Source: Methylobacillus rhizosphaerae (lineage in GTDB: Bacteria > Pseudomonadota > Gammaproteobacteria > Burkholderiales > Methylophilaceae). Taken from it: a stretch of DNA of 64,000 nt. Under the pieces are notes generated by a model. It searched no databases. It saw nothing but the letters and a program-made list of their open reading frames with translations, and was not told the origin of the DNA. The stretch lies in assembly GCF_900187985.1 (NCBI RefSeq), contig NZ_FZOA01000004.1, positions 124,001 through 188,000 on the forward strand. The letters run 5' to 3'. Position 1 is the stretch's first letter. The number at the start of each line of letters is the position of its first letter. The position numbers and the translations under genes were made by a program. Below are positions 37,315 to 45,341 of this stretch, in pieces.

Positions 37315-37608
37315 TCACTGGCTAGCCAGACATGATGCCAGGTACTGGTAGCGCGTATTGCCCTCAAGATTCATCGCCGCAGCATTGATCTGGCACTGCT
37401 TTCGCATCTCGTTCGCTGGCTGGTCACCATAGGCGTTCGATACTATGCAATTATTCAGGTAATACTCACGCACCTGATCTGTCAGGTTCATGGCCGTCGC
37501 ATTGATATGGCAGGTCTTGGTAAGTTGCCACTCACCATCGCCCTCAGTATTGGCAAATGCAGACCCTGCGAACAATAGTGAAACAGGTAGTATGATCAAG
37601 ATTTTCAT
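37315..37608 (-). CDS. secreted PsiF-like two-repeat protein
   Basis: 97 residues. Signal peptide to about residue 20 (SLLFAGSAFA), then two units of the form C-x3-A-x3-L...R-x-Y-x2-C (TCHINATAMNLTDQVREYYL and QCQINAAAMNLEGNTRYQYL). The unit resembles PsiF repeats in cysteine spacing but lacks the Lys/Met pattern, so it is a diverged relative at best. GGAG lies 8 nt upstream of the ATG. Function unknown; the four cysteines probably form disulfides in the periplasm. Confidence 0.7.
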   Translation of the reverse strand: MKILIILPVSLLFAGSAFANTEGDGEWQLTKTCHINATAMNLTDQVREYYLNNCIVSNAYGDQPANEMRKQCQINAAAMNLEGNTRYQYLASCLASQ

Positions 37609-37761
37609 CACGTTTTCTCCATAGTGTTGAGTAACATCTGACAAGTCTGGCGCTTGTCTCGATTGCATTATGTTCCCACATGGATATTACGCCTTTTGCA
37701 CTTGCCCAACATCAATGAATTTAGTACCTTAAGCAGCCCGTTCCTGCATTGACCTGCCACC

Positions 37762-38448
37762 ATGTCCGACCCCGCCATCCAATTGCATCAAGAATCCTTG
37801 CCCGCTGCCTGGGCAGCAGCAATTCCTGAACTGCAAACACAATACGACAGCATCAAGACCAAGCTGGACATGGAAACCGATATACGTCCGCGCCGTGGAT
37901 TATGGTTCGAAGCATTGCGTCAGGTTGATCCTGCGGCAGTCCGGGTCGTATTGCTCGGACAGGATCCATATCATGGTGAAGATCATGGCATCCAGCAGGC
38001 ACATGGATTGTCTTTCTCGGTACCGGAAGGAGTCAGGCCACCTCCATCGCTGCGCAATATGCTGAAAGAGATGCAAGCGGATATAGGTCAGTCACGGTCC
38101 AGCGGCAACCTGATGCCATGGGCCAGGCAAGGGGTTCTGCTGCTCAATGCTTCCCTCACGACGCGTGGAGGCATTGCCGGGGCGCACAGCAAAATCTGGC
38201 CGGCATTCACCCATGCACTGTTGCACGACCTGGGGCAACGCGAGCTACCGCTAGTATTTATTCTCTGGGGTGCGCATGCGCAACAATTCCGCTCCCTGAT
38301 TGCACCACACCACATCGTGATCAGCGCTGCCCATCCTTCGCCGCTTTCAGCGTATCGTGGATTCTTTGGCAGCAAGCCATACAGTAAAACCAATGCTGCG
38401 TTGCACAGCATTGGCTTGCCAGAAATAGACTGGAGCGCGGCTCAGTAA
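37762..38448 (+). CDS. ung: uracil-DNA glycosylase
   Basis: 228 residues, family 1 length. The water-activating motif GQDPYHG (Asp68), PPSLRNMLKEM, LLLNASLTTR and the C-terminal SAAHPSPLSAYRGFFGSKPYS with catalytic His are all present. Removes uracil from DNA as the first step of base-excision repair. Monocistronic by appearance. Confidence 0.97.
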   Translation: MSDPAIQLHQESLPAAWAAAIPELQTQYDSIKTKLDMETDIRPRRGLWFEALRQVDPAAVRVVLLGQDPYHGEDHGIQQAHGLSFSVPEGVRPPPSLRNMLKEMQADIGQSRSSGNLMPWARQGVLLLNASLTTRGGIAGAHSKIWPAFTHALLHDLGQRELPLVFILWGAHAQQFRSLIAPHHIVISAAHPSPLSAYRGFFGSKPYSKTNAALHSIGLPEIDWSAAQ

Positions 38449-38468
38449 CCCGCCCCAGCCTGATGAAG

Positions 38469-38996
38469 TTATCTGACCAGCAAATCTATTGCTGACAGTA
38501 CAACATACGTTACCGGATCATAGACCACGTTATAGCCCTGGTAATAACCAATGACATAGCCAGGTGGCGGTGGTGGCAATGTACGCAGTACATAGGCAGG
38601 AACTGGTGTGATATAAGGCCGGTAAGCCGGCAGCATGGCATAGCCCATCTGGAAATGTGGGCGGTGATCGTATCTCACTGTACGTAAGCTGCGCGCATAG
38701 TTACGCTGCAGATAGGCACGGTCATGATCACGGAATTGATATTGATGATGCACATTATGCTGCACAATCACAGGGCGTTGCGGACCTCTATTATTCCACT
38801 GCCGGTTATCATGGTGGTGCTGCTGTTTCCAATTACCGCCGCGCTCATGCTTGTTGTGACCCGCACGATGCTCCTGCCGCGGACCACGATCACGCCTGTC
38901 ATCACGATCAGCATAAGCCGCAGTTTGTCCCAGCACAGTGGCCAGCAATACAACACCCATGGTTGACCACAGTGTTCTCTTCGTTACTTGTTTCAT
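38469..38996 (-). CDS. RcnB-like secreted protein
   Basis: 175 residues: signal peptide to about YADRDD, a low-complexity Arg/His/Asn/Gln-rich central part, then the C-terminal motif PPPPPGYVIGYYQGYNVVYDPVTYVVLSAIDLL characteristic of RcnB-family/DUF-type periplasmic proteins. GGAGG precedes the ATG. His-rich content suggests metal contact, but RcnB function (nickel/cobalt homeostasis) is only suggested by homology of the C-terminal part. Confidence 0.72.
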   Translation of the reverse strand: MKQVTKRTLWSTMGVVLLATVLGQTAAYADRDDRRDRGPRQEHRAGHNKHERGGNWKQQHHHDNRQWNNRGPQRPVIVQHNVHHQYQFRDHDRAYLQRNYARSLRTVRYDHRPHFQMGYAMLPAYRPYITPVPAYVLRTLPPPPPGYVIGYYQGYNVVYDPVTYVVLSAIDLLVR

Positions 38997-39068
38997 GATG
39001 TCCTCCTGATTACAGCATCACACTTATTAATCCCCGATCTATTCACGATGGCTATATCCAGTCTTTTA

Positions 39069-39605
39069 TTATTCTCGATAGTCCGGTGGTACAGCAGAGG
39101 ACAATGGCACACCCTGGTAACCGGGTGGCGGTGGCGGCGGTGGCGCTACATTGCGCTGCGCCGGCCTTGCCTGTTGTGCCTGTGCAAGACGCGCAGACAC
39201 TGCCACTTTGTGGCCCTTGGCATACATGCATTGCGTGTACGCATTATCAAACCGCTCCTGCGCACTGTAGTAGGAGTCGGATGCCATGCCGGCTCCTGCC
39301 ATTGTGCCTATCATCAATCCAGACCCGGCACCAACGGCAGCCCCATGATGACCACCAGCAGCGGCACCCAGCAGGCCACCAACCACAGTCCCGACTGCGG
39401 CACTCGCCACAGCACTATCCTGGGCCGCCACCTTGGCAGAGCCGCTCTGCTCAAGGCCAAACTGGCGGCAGATGCTATCATCGTAGCGGAATTGATCAAA
39501 GGATTTTCCCGTACCAGGCAAAGCCATATGGCTTGGGCCATCCGGTGGTAACGAGGCGCAGGCGCTCAACAACACGACCGGTGCCAACAAGATCGCAATT
39601 TTCAT
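39069..39605 (-). CDS. glycine-zipper lipoprotein
   Basis: About 178 residues. Lipobox LSAC near residue 16, conserved YDDSICRQF segment, a glycine-zipper stretch (VGTVVGGLLGAAAGGHHGAAVGAGSG) and a proline-rich tail. Such proteins are outer-membrane-associated, often stress-related. Start at 39605 with GAGG 7 nt upstream. Next to two other small envelope proteins on the same strand. Confidence 0.75.
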   Translation of the reverse strand: MKIAILLAPVVLLSACASLPPDGPSHMALPGTGKSFDQFRYDDSICRQFGLEQSGSAKVAAQDSAVASAAVGTVVGGLLGAAAGGHHGAAVGAGSGLMIGTMAGAGMASDSYYSAQERFDNAYTQCMYAKGHKVAVSARLAQAQQARPAQRNVAPPPPPPPGYQGVPLSSAVPPDYRE

Positions 39606-39620
39606 GATGTTTCCTCGCAA

Positions 39621-40022
39621 TTACTGGGCAGGTTGCGGCGCAACTTTCTGCCATCCGGAAGGACACTCCTTCACATAAGGGTAATACCCTTCAGATGGTG
39701 CGCAATAATACCAATATCCACTATTCGCAGATTGCGGCGCTGCACTCTGCTGAGGTGCCTGCTCGATATACACCGGGGGCGCAGCAGGCGCAGGCGTCAC
39801 CACCACAGGTGGGTAATAAGGATATGGAGGCGGCACATAATAAGGCCGAGGATAGTAAGGTCCCCAGCCTGGACCGTAAAAACCAGGTCCGACATAGACC
39901 CCGATATGGGGGCCGCCATGACGAAAGCCACGGTGGCCTGGATCTGCCATGGCTGCACTGCTGAATAAAATGCCGGCAATCAACCCTGCCGTGAGGATTC
40001 TGCTTGTTGTTGTCTGCAGCAT
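39621..40022 (-). CDS. Pro/Tyr-rich secreted protein
   Basis: About 133 residues: signal peptide (LIAGILFSSAAMA), a Gly/His/Pro/Tyr-rich middle (YYPRPYYVPPPYPYYPP) and the C-terminal YYCAPSEGYYPYVKECPSGW, a motif common in small secreted proteobacterial proteins with two conserved cysteines. Start at 40022 with GGAGG 8 nt upstream. Precedes the glycine-zipper lipoprotein gene by 15 nt, so both are probably cotranscribed. Function unknown. Confidence 0.72.
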   Translation of the reverse strand: MLQTTTSRILTAGLIAGILFSSAAMADPGHRGFRHGGPHIGVYVGPGFYGPGWGPYYPRPYYVPPPYPYYPPVVVTPAPAAPPVYIEQAPQQSAAPQSANSGYWYYCAPSEGYYPYVKECPSGWQKVAPQPAQ

Positions 40023-40188
40023 AACCTTGACCTCCATCATCAATATCTTGCTTGGGTATGAACTAAGACCCGCACTTGTACGGCTGAGTTTTGAAGGGTT
40101 TGGTAAATCTGCGTAATACTTCGTAAGCAAAACAGTCTGTTCCGGGACAGTTCAACCACAGTCGCTGACAATAGTTTTGCAACAATGT

Positions 40189-40218
40189 TGCTTACCAAGT
40201 TGCAATTGGTCTAGAATA
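40189..40218 (+). promoter_or_regulatory. promoter with palindromic spacer upstream of the MerC-like gene
   Basis: TTGCTT (40189-40194), 18-bp spacer, TAGAAT (40213-40218). The spacer is filled by ACCAA-GTTGCAA-TTGGT, a 17-bp dyad. Long spacers with dyads are typical of MerR-family targets, although no merR gene is visible here. Confidence 0.4.
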
Positions 40219-40268
40219 CCTGCCTGAACTGCTTTGAAGCTTTTATCATTCGTTTCTCCACGCAAAAA

Positions 40269-40649
40269 TTGATCAATTGGGACAGGATGGGCAATCTTGT
40301 TTCCTGGCTGTGCCTTATCCATTGCACAGTATTGCCCTGGCTGGCCTTCATATTGCCGTTGTCATTCCTGCTTGATGACAGCGTCCATCTCTGGCTGTTC
40401 GTTGCCTTGTTCCCGGCAGCAGTCTTTGGTGCGTGGTCAGGATGGCTCCATCACGGCAATGGCAGACCCAGTTTGCTGCTTGCGATCGGCCTGGCTCTGG
40501 TGGGCTGTGCCACCTTTATCCCCATGAGCGCTGCTGCTGAGATTGCCCTGACAATACCAGGCAGTTTGTTCCTGATTACCGGCCACACCCTCAACCGCCG
40601 GTTACAGCGGATTGCACATATTGCCGGTGCACGCGCAACAAGCGCTTAA
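40269..40649 (+). CDS. MerC-domain membrane protein
   Basis: 126 residues with four predicted transmembrane helices. The N-terminal segment WDRMGNLVSWLCLIHCTVLPWL has the CLIHC motif of MerC-domain proteins, which in mercury operons transport Hg(II); many chromosomal homologues have unknown roles. The start is uncertain: TTG at 40269 gives the full N-terminus, while ATG at 40287 would remove six residues. No strong ribosome binding site. Confidence 0.75.
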   Translation: MINWDRMGNLVSWLCLIHCTVLPWLAFILPLSFLLDDSVHLWLFVALFPAAVFGAWSGWLHHGNGRPSLLLAIGLALVGCATFIPMSAAAEIALTIPGSLFLITGHTLNRRLQRIAHIAGARATSA

Positions 40650-40809
40650 TACACTGCAATAAATTCCAGAATTCCCGCCACTTTGCCTTTTAGGTTTTTC
40701 CATAAAGGTCTATAGTCTGCCTTGGGAGCTGTTTTACCGAGTTGTATATGCTTGTGCGTCAGTTTGGCTCTCGTTTCCATTCACCTTACATTAACAAGAA
40801 GCAATCATT

Positions 40810-42321
40810 ATGAGTACAAATACCGCAGATATTGGCCTCATTGGTTTAGCAGTAATGGGGCAGAACCTGGCATTAAACATCGCAGATCATGGTTACACGA
40901 TCTCCGTCTATAACCGTGATCCTGAAAAAACCCGCAAATTCATTGCACATGCCAAGGAGCACGAACCTTCCGCCGGCAACCTGAAAGGCTTTGAAGACCT
41001 TGCCACTTTCGTGTTAAGCATCAAGCGGCCGCGCAAAATCGTGCTGCTGGTCAAGGCAGGCAGTGCCACGGATGTCACCATCAACGCGCTTATCCCGTTC
41101 CTGGAAGAAGGCGACATCATCATTGATGGCGGAAATGCTCTCTGGACTGACACTATTCGCCGCGAGAAGGAATTACGTGCCAAGGGACTCGAATTCATCG
41201 GCTCTGGCGTATCCGGTGGCGAAACTGGCGCCCGTTTCGGTCCGTCCCTCATGCCTAGTGGCACGCAAAAGGCATGGTCTTCCCTGGAACCTATCTGGCG
41301 CGATATTGCCGCCAAAGTGGATCCGCGTACTGGCAACCCCATTGAGGGTGCCACGCCTGGCAATCCTGTCCAGGGTGGTTTTGCCTGCACTGAATATATC
41401 GGCCCGGATGGGGCAGGCCATTATGTCAAGATGGTGCACAACGGTATCGAATACATCGACATGCAGCTGATCTGCGAAGCCTACTGGCTCATGAAAAACC
41501 TGCTCGGCATGCAATCAGACGAGATTGGCAAGGTATTTGAAGAATGGAATAAGGGCGAGCTGTCCAGCTTCCTGATTGAAATCACCGGCGATATCCTGCA
41601 ACAGAAAGATCCGGCAGGAGATGGTTTCCTCGTGGACAAGATCATGGATGCCGCAGGCCAGAAAGGCACCGGTCAATGGACTGCTGCCAACGCACTGGAG
41701 CTGGGCTCTCCCGCCAATGCCATCGCGGCAGCCGTTTTTGCCCGTGCACTGTCAACGGTCAAGGATGAGCGTGTGGAAGCCAGCACCATCCTCAAGGGCC
41801 CCAAGATCCAGCAGGAGGCGGATCGTGAGAAATTGATCGAATCCATCCGCAACGCATTGTATTGCTCCAAGATCTGCGCCTACGCCCAAGGATTCCAATT
41901 GATTGACAAGGCACAGGTGGCCTACAACTGGAAACTCAACTTCGGTGAAATTGCCCAGATCTGGCGTGGCGGCTGCATTATCCGTGCCCGCTTCCTTCAA
42001 AAAATTACCGATGCCTACGCACTGGATGCACACCTCACCAACCTGATGCTGGATCCATACTTCACCGAAGCACTGGATGAAGGCCAATCCAGCTGGCGTG
42101 AAGTCGTCTCCCTGGCAGTACGCAACGGCATTCCAGCCCAGGCGTTCTGTGCGGCACTGTCTTATTACGACGGTTACCGCAGTGCTACGTTGCCTGCCAA
42201 CCTGCTGCAGGCACAACGCGACTACTTCGGCGCACACACTTATGAACGTGTAGATCAGCCTCGCGGCCAGTTCTTCCACGTCGACTGGCCGGAACCCGGC
42301 CGTCCGCAACTGAAAGTGTAA
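40810..42321 (+). CDS. gnd: 6-phosphogluconate dehydrogenase (decarboxylating)
   Basis: 503 residues: NAD(P)-binding [16 protein letters not shown], the family signature [31 protein letters not shown] and [14 protein letters not shown], and the large helical C-domain. Slightly longer than E. coli Gnd (468) mainly through insertions in the C-terminal half. Converts 6-phosphogluconate to ribulose 5-phosphate, CO2 and reduced nucleotide; in methylotrophs this closes the dissimilatory RuMP cycle that oxidises formaldehyde. Preceded by about 160 nt with no other gene; ended by a strong terminator. Confidence 0.96.
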   Translation: MSTNTADIGLIGLAVMGQNLALNIADHGYTISVYNRDPEKTRKFIAHAKEHEPSAGNLKGFEDLATFVLSIKRPRKIVLLVKAGSATDVTINALIPFLEEGDIIIDGGNALWTDTIRREKELRAKGLEFIGSGVSGGETGARFGPSLMPSGTQKAWSSLEPIWRDIAAKVDPRTGNPIEGATPGNPVQGGFACTEYIGPDGAGHYVKMVHNGIEYIDMQLICEAYWLMKNLLGMQSDEIGKVFEEWNKGELSSFLIEITGDILQQKDPAGDGFLVDKIMDAAGQKGTGQWTAANALELGSPANAIAAAVFARALSTVKDERVEASTILKGPKIQQEADREKLIESIRNALYCSKICAYAQGFQLIDKAQVAYNWKLNFGEIAQIWRGGCIIRARFLQKITDAYALDAHLTNLMLDPYFTEALDEGQSSWREVVSLAVRNGIPAQAFCAALSYYDGYRSATLPANLLQAQRDYFGAHTYERVDQPRGQFFHVDWPEPGRPQLKV

Positions 42322-42327
42322 AGTAAC

Positions 42328-42355
42328 AGGGCAGGCTGATCAGCCTGCCCTTTTT
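42328..42355 (+). terminator. terminator of gnd
   Basis: AGGGCAGGCTGA (42328-42339) and TCAGCCTGCCCT (42340-42351), a continuous 24-bp palindrome followed by TTTTT. The T-run abuts the stop codon of the converging gene at 42355. Confidence 0.9.
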
Positions 42356-42594
42356 CAACTATTCAATACTGCTGCAATTGCCCGTAGCTCAGTCTCCGGG
42401 TCAGGATATTCCTCATACTCGTGGGAAGTACGTCGGTACCAGTAACGGCTATTCCACTCATCCCCCTCGATCTTATGCAAGACCGCATGAATCCAGTGCG
42501 CCATTGCCATATCTGAGTCCTGCGCAATCTCGTGAGCACCATTCCAATCGCCGCCCAGCGCAAGCTCTACTGCATGTAACAAGCTCTTTTCCAT
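42355..42594 (-). CDS. uncharacterised small protein, possible TPR-like
   Basis: About 79 residues, cytoplasmic. Pattern LALGGDWNGAHEIAQD...HWIHAVLHKIEGDEWNSRYWYRR looks like a single tetratricopeptide-type helical pair and is widespread in betaproteobacteria as a conserved hypothetical. AGGAG lies 4 nt before the ATG at 42594 (1 nt before the ATG at 42597), so 42594 is preferred. Convergent with gnd. Confidence 0.65.
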   Translation of the reverse strand: MEKSLLHAVELALGGDWNGAHEIAQDSDMAMAHWIHAVLHKIEGDEWNSRYWYRRTSHEYEEYPDPETELRAIAAVLNS

Positions 42595-42625
42595 CATGCT
42601 CCTTTCCTCAATACGCACATACCCG

Positions 42626-42724
42626 TCATATTGCCGTCATCTCTTTTTCATTGTCCTGCCATGCATCCAGGGCAACATGCACATATCCGACAATGACAAG
42701 GATGAAGGAAATGACCACAATCAC
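42626..42724 (-). CDS. candidate small single-pass membrane protein
   Basis: Reading frame of 32 codons starting GTG at 42724, with AGGA 8 nt upstream. The product would be almost entirely one transmembrane helix (VIVVISFILVIVGYVHVALD) plus a charged tail DAWQDNEKEMTAI. The same frame continues upstream with basic residues but no ATG/GTG/TTG start. It lies on the same strand 31 nt above the small protein gene at 42355-42594, so they could be cotranscribed. Recognised only by composition. Confidence 0.35.
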   Translation of the reverse strand: MIVVISFILVIVGYVHVALDAWQDNEKEMTAI

Positions 42725-42911
42725 CCAATATGTCCTGCGCAGCGCAAACAGTATCGCCCTCTTGCTGGTATACCTGCAACATCTGGCTGCACGCTGCAGG
42801 TAATAGACCGAGCATCAGAAGGTTTACCGCAATTGACATAAAAGAACATCCCGCTGGCGAGCAGCATGGTATCGTGACGACACAATATCACTATTCCCGG
42901 AGACTATCGCA

Positions 42912-43199
42912 ATGCGATCCTTACTCACTGTTCTGCTGTTTTCCGCCTTCTGTTTCGGCCATGCCTATGCCAATCCACAGCAAGAAAAAATGAAGTCCTG
43001 CAATGCCTCCGCGGGAGAAAAAAACCTCAAGGGAGACGACCGGAAGTCCTTCATGAAGACCTGCCTATCCGGCACACCTGAAGCCAGTGGCAACCCGCAA
43101 CAACTGAAAATGAAATCCTGCAATGCCGAAGCTGGTAAGCAAGCACTGAGCGGTGATGCCCGCAAGGCTTTCATGAAAACCTGCTTATCCGGTCATTGA
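42912..43199 (+). CDS. psiF: PsiF repeat protein
   Basis: 95 residues: signal peptide to HAYA (about residue 20), then two PsiF repeats (QEKMKSCNASAGEKNLKGDD and LKMKSCNAEAGKQALSGDA, each closing RK-x-FMKTCLSG). In E. coli psiF is phosphate-starvation inducible, with unknown biochemical function. GGAG lies 9 nt before the ATG. A second, diverged two-repeat protein is encoded at 37315-37608. Confidence 0.88.
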   Translation: MRSLLTVLLFSAFCFGHAYANPQQEKMKSCNASAGEKNLKGDDRKSFMKTCLSGTPEASGNPQQLKMKSCNAEAGKQALSGDARKAFMKTCLSGH

Positions 43200-43209
43200 T
43201 TCATCTCTC

Positions 43210-43234
43210 CCGTCAGCCCAGCACAGGCTGACGG
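43210..43234 (+). terminator. hairpin after psiF
   Basis: CCGTCAGCC (43210-43218) and GGCTGACGG (43226-43234) with a 7-nt loop, 10 nt past the stop, followed by ATTGATTTT. Probable terminator with a weak T-tract. Confidence 0.65.
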
Positions 43235-43318
43235 CCATTGATTTTCCTGCCCCAATCCTCCATGGCGCGATAGAATATAGGTAATGATTAATGACCCTAT
43301 TGTGGGAGGAGCCACGCA

Positions 43319-44053
43319 ATGCTGATTCAAAGCCATATCGTCGATCTGGAAACCCCAACCGGCATCATGCGCACCTATGTGCATCGCCCTGCCGGCGCAG
43401 GCCGTTTCCCGGCGATCCTGTTCTACTCGGAAATATTCCAGCAAACCGGTCCGATCGAACGTGCCGCACGCTTCCTGGCAGGGCATGGCTACGCCGTGCT
43501 GGTGCCGGAAGTATTCCACGAACTCAACCCGATCAGCACCGTGCTTGCCTATGACGATGCAGGCCGCGACAAAGGCAATGCCGACAAGTCAGCCAAGGAC
43601 GTGCAAGGCTACGACAGCGACAACCGCGCCATGATTGAATGGGTGCAGACGCAAGACTGGTTCAACGGCAACATCGGCGCCGCAGGCTTCTGTATCGGCG
43701 GCCACCTGGCGTTCCGCGCAGCGCTGCAACCGGAAATCAAGGCGACTGCCTGCTTCTACGCGACCGACCTGCACACCCAGGTTATCCCCAATAAACCAGG
43801 CCAGCACAGCATGGAACGCTTGGCTGACATCAAGGGCGAACTGCTCATGATCTGGGGCAAACAGGACAACCACATCCCGACCGCAGGCCGTGTGCAGGTT
43901 TACCAGCAATTGACGGATGCAGGCCTCAGTTTCACCTGGCACGAATTCAACGGCCAGCACGCCTTCATGCGCGACGAAGGCGAGCGTTACGACCCGCAGC
44001 TCGCTGCCACAGGCTACCAGCTGGCCTTGCAGCTGTTCAGCAATACGCTTTAA
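43319..44053 (+). CDS. dienelactone hydrolase family protein
   Basis: 244 residues, alpha/beta hydrolase. Catalytic triad candidates Cys125 (GFCIGGHLAF), Asp183 (IWGKQDNHIP) and His214 (FNGQHAFMRDEG) sit in the DLH order. GGAGG is 8 nt before the ATG. Classic DLH acts in chlorocatechol degradation, but no such pathway is encoded nearby, so this is probably a general carboxymethylenebutenolidase-like hydrolase of unknown substrate. Monocistronic, with its own terminator. Confidence 0.88.
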   Translation: MLIQSHIVDLETPTGIMRTYVHRPAGAGRFPAILFYSEIFQQTGPIERAARFLAGHGYAVLVPEVFHELNPISTVLAYDDAGRDKGNADKSAKDVQGYDSDNRAMIEWVQTQDWFNGNIGAAGFCIGGHLAFRAALQPEIKATACFYATDLHTQVIPNKPGQHSMERLADIKGELLMIWGKQDNHIPTAGRVQVYQQLTDAGLSFTWHEFNGQHAFMRDEGERYDPQLAATGYQLALQLFSNTL

Positions 44054-44060
44054 GTACTTT

Positions 44061-44088
44061 AAAAACCACAGGCAACTGTGGTTTTTTT
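44061..44088 (+). terminator. terminator after the dienelactone hydrolase gene
   Basis: AAAAACCACAG (44061-44071), GCAA loop, CTGTGGTTTTT (44076-44086) continuing into more T. Classic intrinsic terminator. Confidence 0.9.
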
Positions 44089-44405
44089 ATTTCCCTGTCA
44101 TTCATCATGCCCGGCAATGCCAGTTAGCCGGACAAATCAGACTAATTTTTGAACCTCACCTCAAGAATGCCATCCAACCTGATACGCATGAAGTCATCCT
44201 GTGCATACAACAGGCATCAATCCGGCCTGCAAAGAACAACAGTCCGTCATAGTCGAGCCATACGCGGACATGACAACAATTAAACCGTGGCAAGCCCTCG
44301 TTTTTACTTAAGTAGCAGTCACTGAGCACTGTGTATATTGATCAGTTGCTTGCTGCATTACATGATGCCTCGTAATTCCATCGAATAAATAGATAAGGAG
44401 CAACA
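44089..44405. other. 317-bp leader region of the sucrose operon
   Basis: No gene supported. It must contain the promoter of the downstream sucrose genes; A/T-rich stretches around 44310-44400 include TATATT and TTGCTT elements but no -35/-10 pair with good spacing could be chosen with confidence. A clear ribosome binding site AAGGAG lies 5 nt before the GTG at 44406. Confidence 0.5.
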
Positions 44406-45341
44406 GTGGCATTACCTCAACGCGACTCCAAGCAACACAACGGCCATTCGATTGCCATTTTCGGCGAGGTACTTGCCGATATCTTCCCTGATGGCAGCGT
44501 ACTGGGCGGCGCACCATTCAATGTAGCACGCCATTTGCAGGCTTTTGGCCTGCATCCCGTGATGATTACACGTATCGGCCAGGATGATCTGGGCCGTCAG
44601 TTAATGGACGAAATGCAGCGCCAGGACATGAATACCACAGGTGTCCAGATCGACCCATTGCATCCGACCGGACAAGTCAAAGTGCATATGTCCGACCACG
44701 GCCATCAATTCGAGATTCTGCCTTCCCAGGCATATGACTACATCAACGCCGGTATCACTCATATGGTCACCATGGCAACCAAGCCGGCACTGGTTTATTT
44801 TGGTACGCTGGCCCAGCGTAATATGGAATCACGCCTGGCTGTGGACAATTTTCTCAACTATGGCACCAGCCCCCGTTTTCTGGACATCAATCTGCGCGAG
44901 CCCTGGTTTGACAAACATACCGTGCGCCGGTCCCTGTTGCGCGCCGATATCGTCAAGCTCAATGCTGAGGAACTGGCCACACTCGGCACTATGCTGCGTC
45001 TGCCTGGACGTAATGCCATTGAGCATGCCTCGGCATTGCTCAAGCGTTTCAACCTGGACATGCTGCTGGTGACAGAAGGGGATCAGGGAGCATGGGCCAT
45101 AGACCGCGAACATCAGGTACAGCGTATTGAAGGCACGACACCACCCCAACGTTTTGTCGATACCGTCGGCGCCGGTGATGGTTTTGCCTCGGTGTGCATT
45201 ATGGGCATACTCAATGAGTGGCCCACTGCCACCATGATCGCACGTGCCAATCAATTCGCAGCTGCACTTTGCGGCATTCGTGGCGCAGCACCGGATTCCA
45301 GTGATTTCTACCTGCCGTTTCTCAGGGAATGGCAACAATGA
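44406..45341 (+). CDS. fruK: PfkB-family fructokinase
   Basis: 311 residues. PfkB sugar kinase features: N-terminal FGEVLADIFPDGSVLGGAPFNVARHLQAFG, and the C-terminal signature FVDTVGAGDGFAS with the catalytic Asp. GTG start with AAGGAG 5 nt upstream. Its position ahead of sucrose-phosphate synthase and amylosucrase indicates it phosphorylates fructose released from sucrose, returning it to fructose 6-phosphate. The symbol follows methylotroph sucrose literature and should not be confused with 1-phosphofructokinase. Confidence 0.88.
   Translation: MALPQRDSKQHNGHSIAIFGEVLADIFPDGSVLGGAPFNVARHLQAFGLHPVMITRIGQDDLGRQLMDEMQRQDMNTTGVQIDPLHPTGQVKVHMSDHGHQFEILPSQAYDYINAGITHMVTMATKPALVYFGTLAQRNMESRLAVDNFLNYGTSPRFLDINLREPWFDKHTVRRSLLRADIVKLNAEELATLGTMLRLPGRNAIEHASALLKRFNLDMLLVTEGDQGAWAIDREHQVQRIEGTTPPQRFVDTVGAGDGFASVCIMGILNEWPTATMIARANQFAAALCGIRGAAPDSSDFYLPFLREWQQ

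Noticed and set aside
42648-42839. 63-codon minus-strand frame starting MSIAVNLLMLGLLPAACS, lipoprotein-like
   Set aside because: No ribosome binding site; after the first 20 codons it becomes Cys/His-rich and unlike a protein; the neighbouring frame encodes a better membrane segment.
43917-44252. 111-codon plus-strand frame running through the end of the dienelactone hydrolase and its terminator
   Set aside because: Crosses a strong intrinsic terminator and overlaps a conserved gene in another frame.
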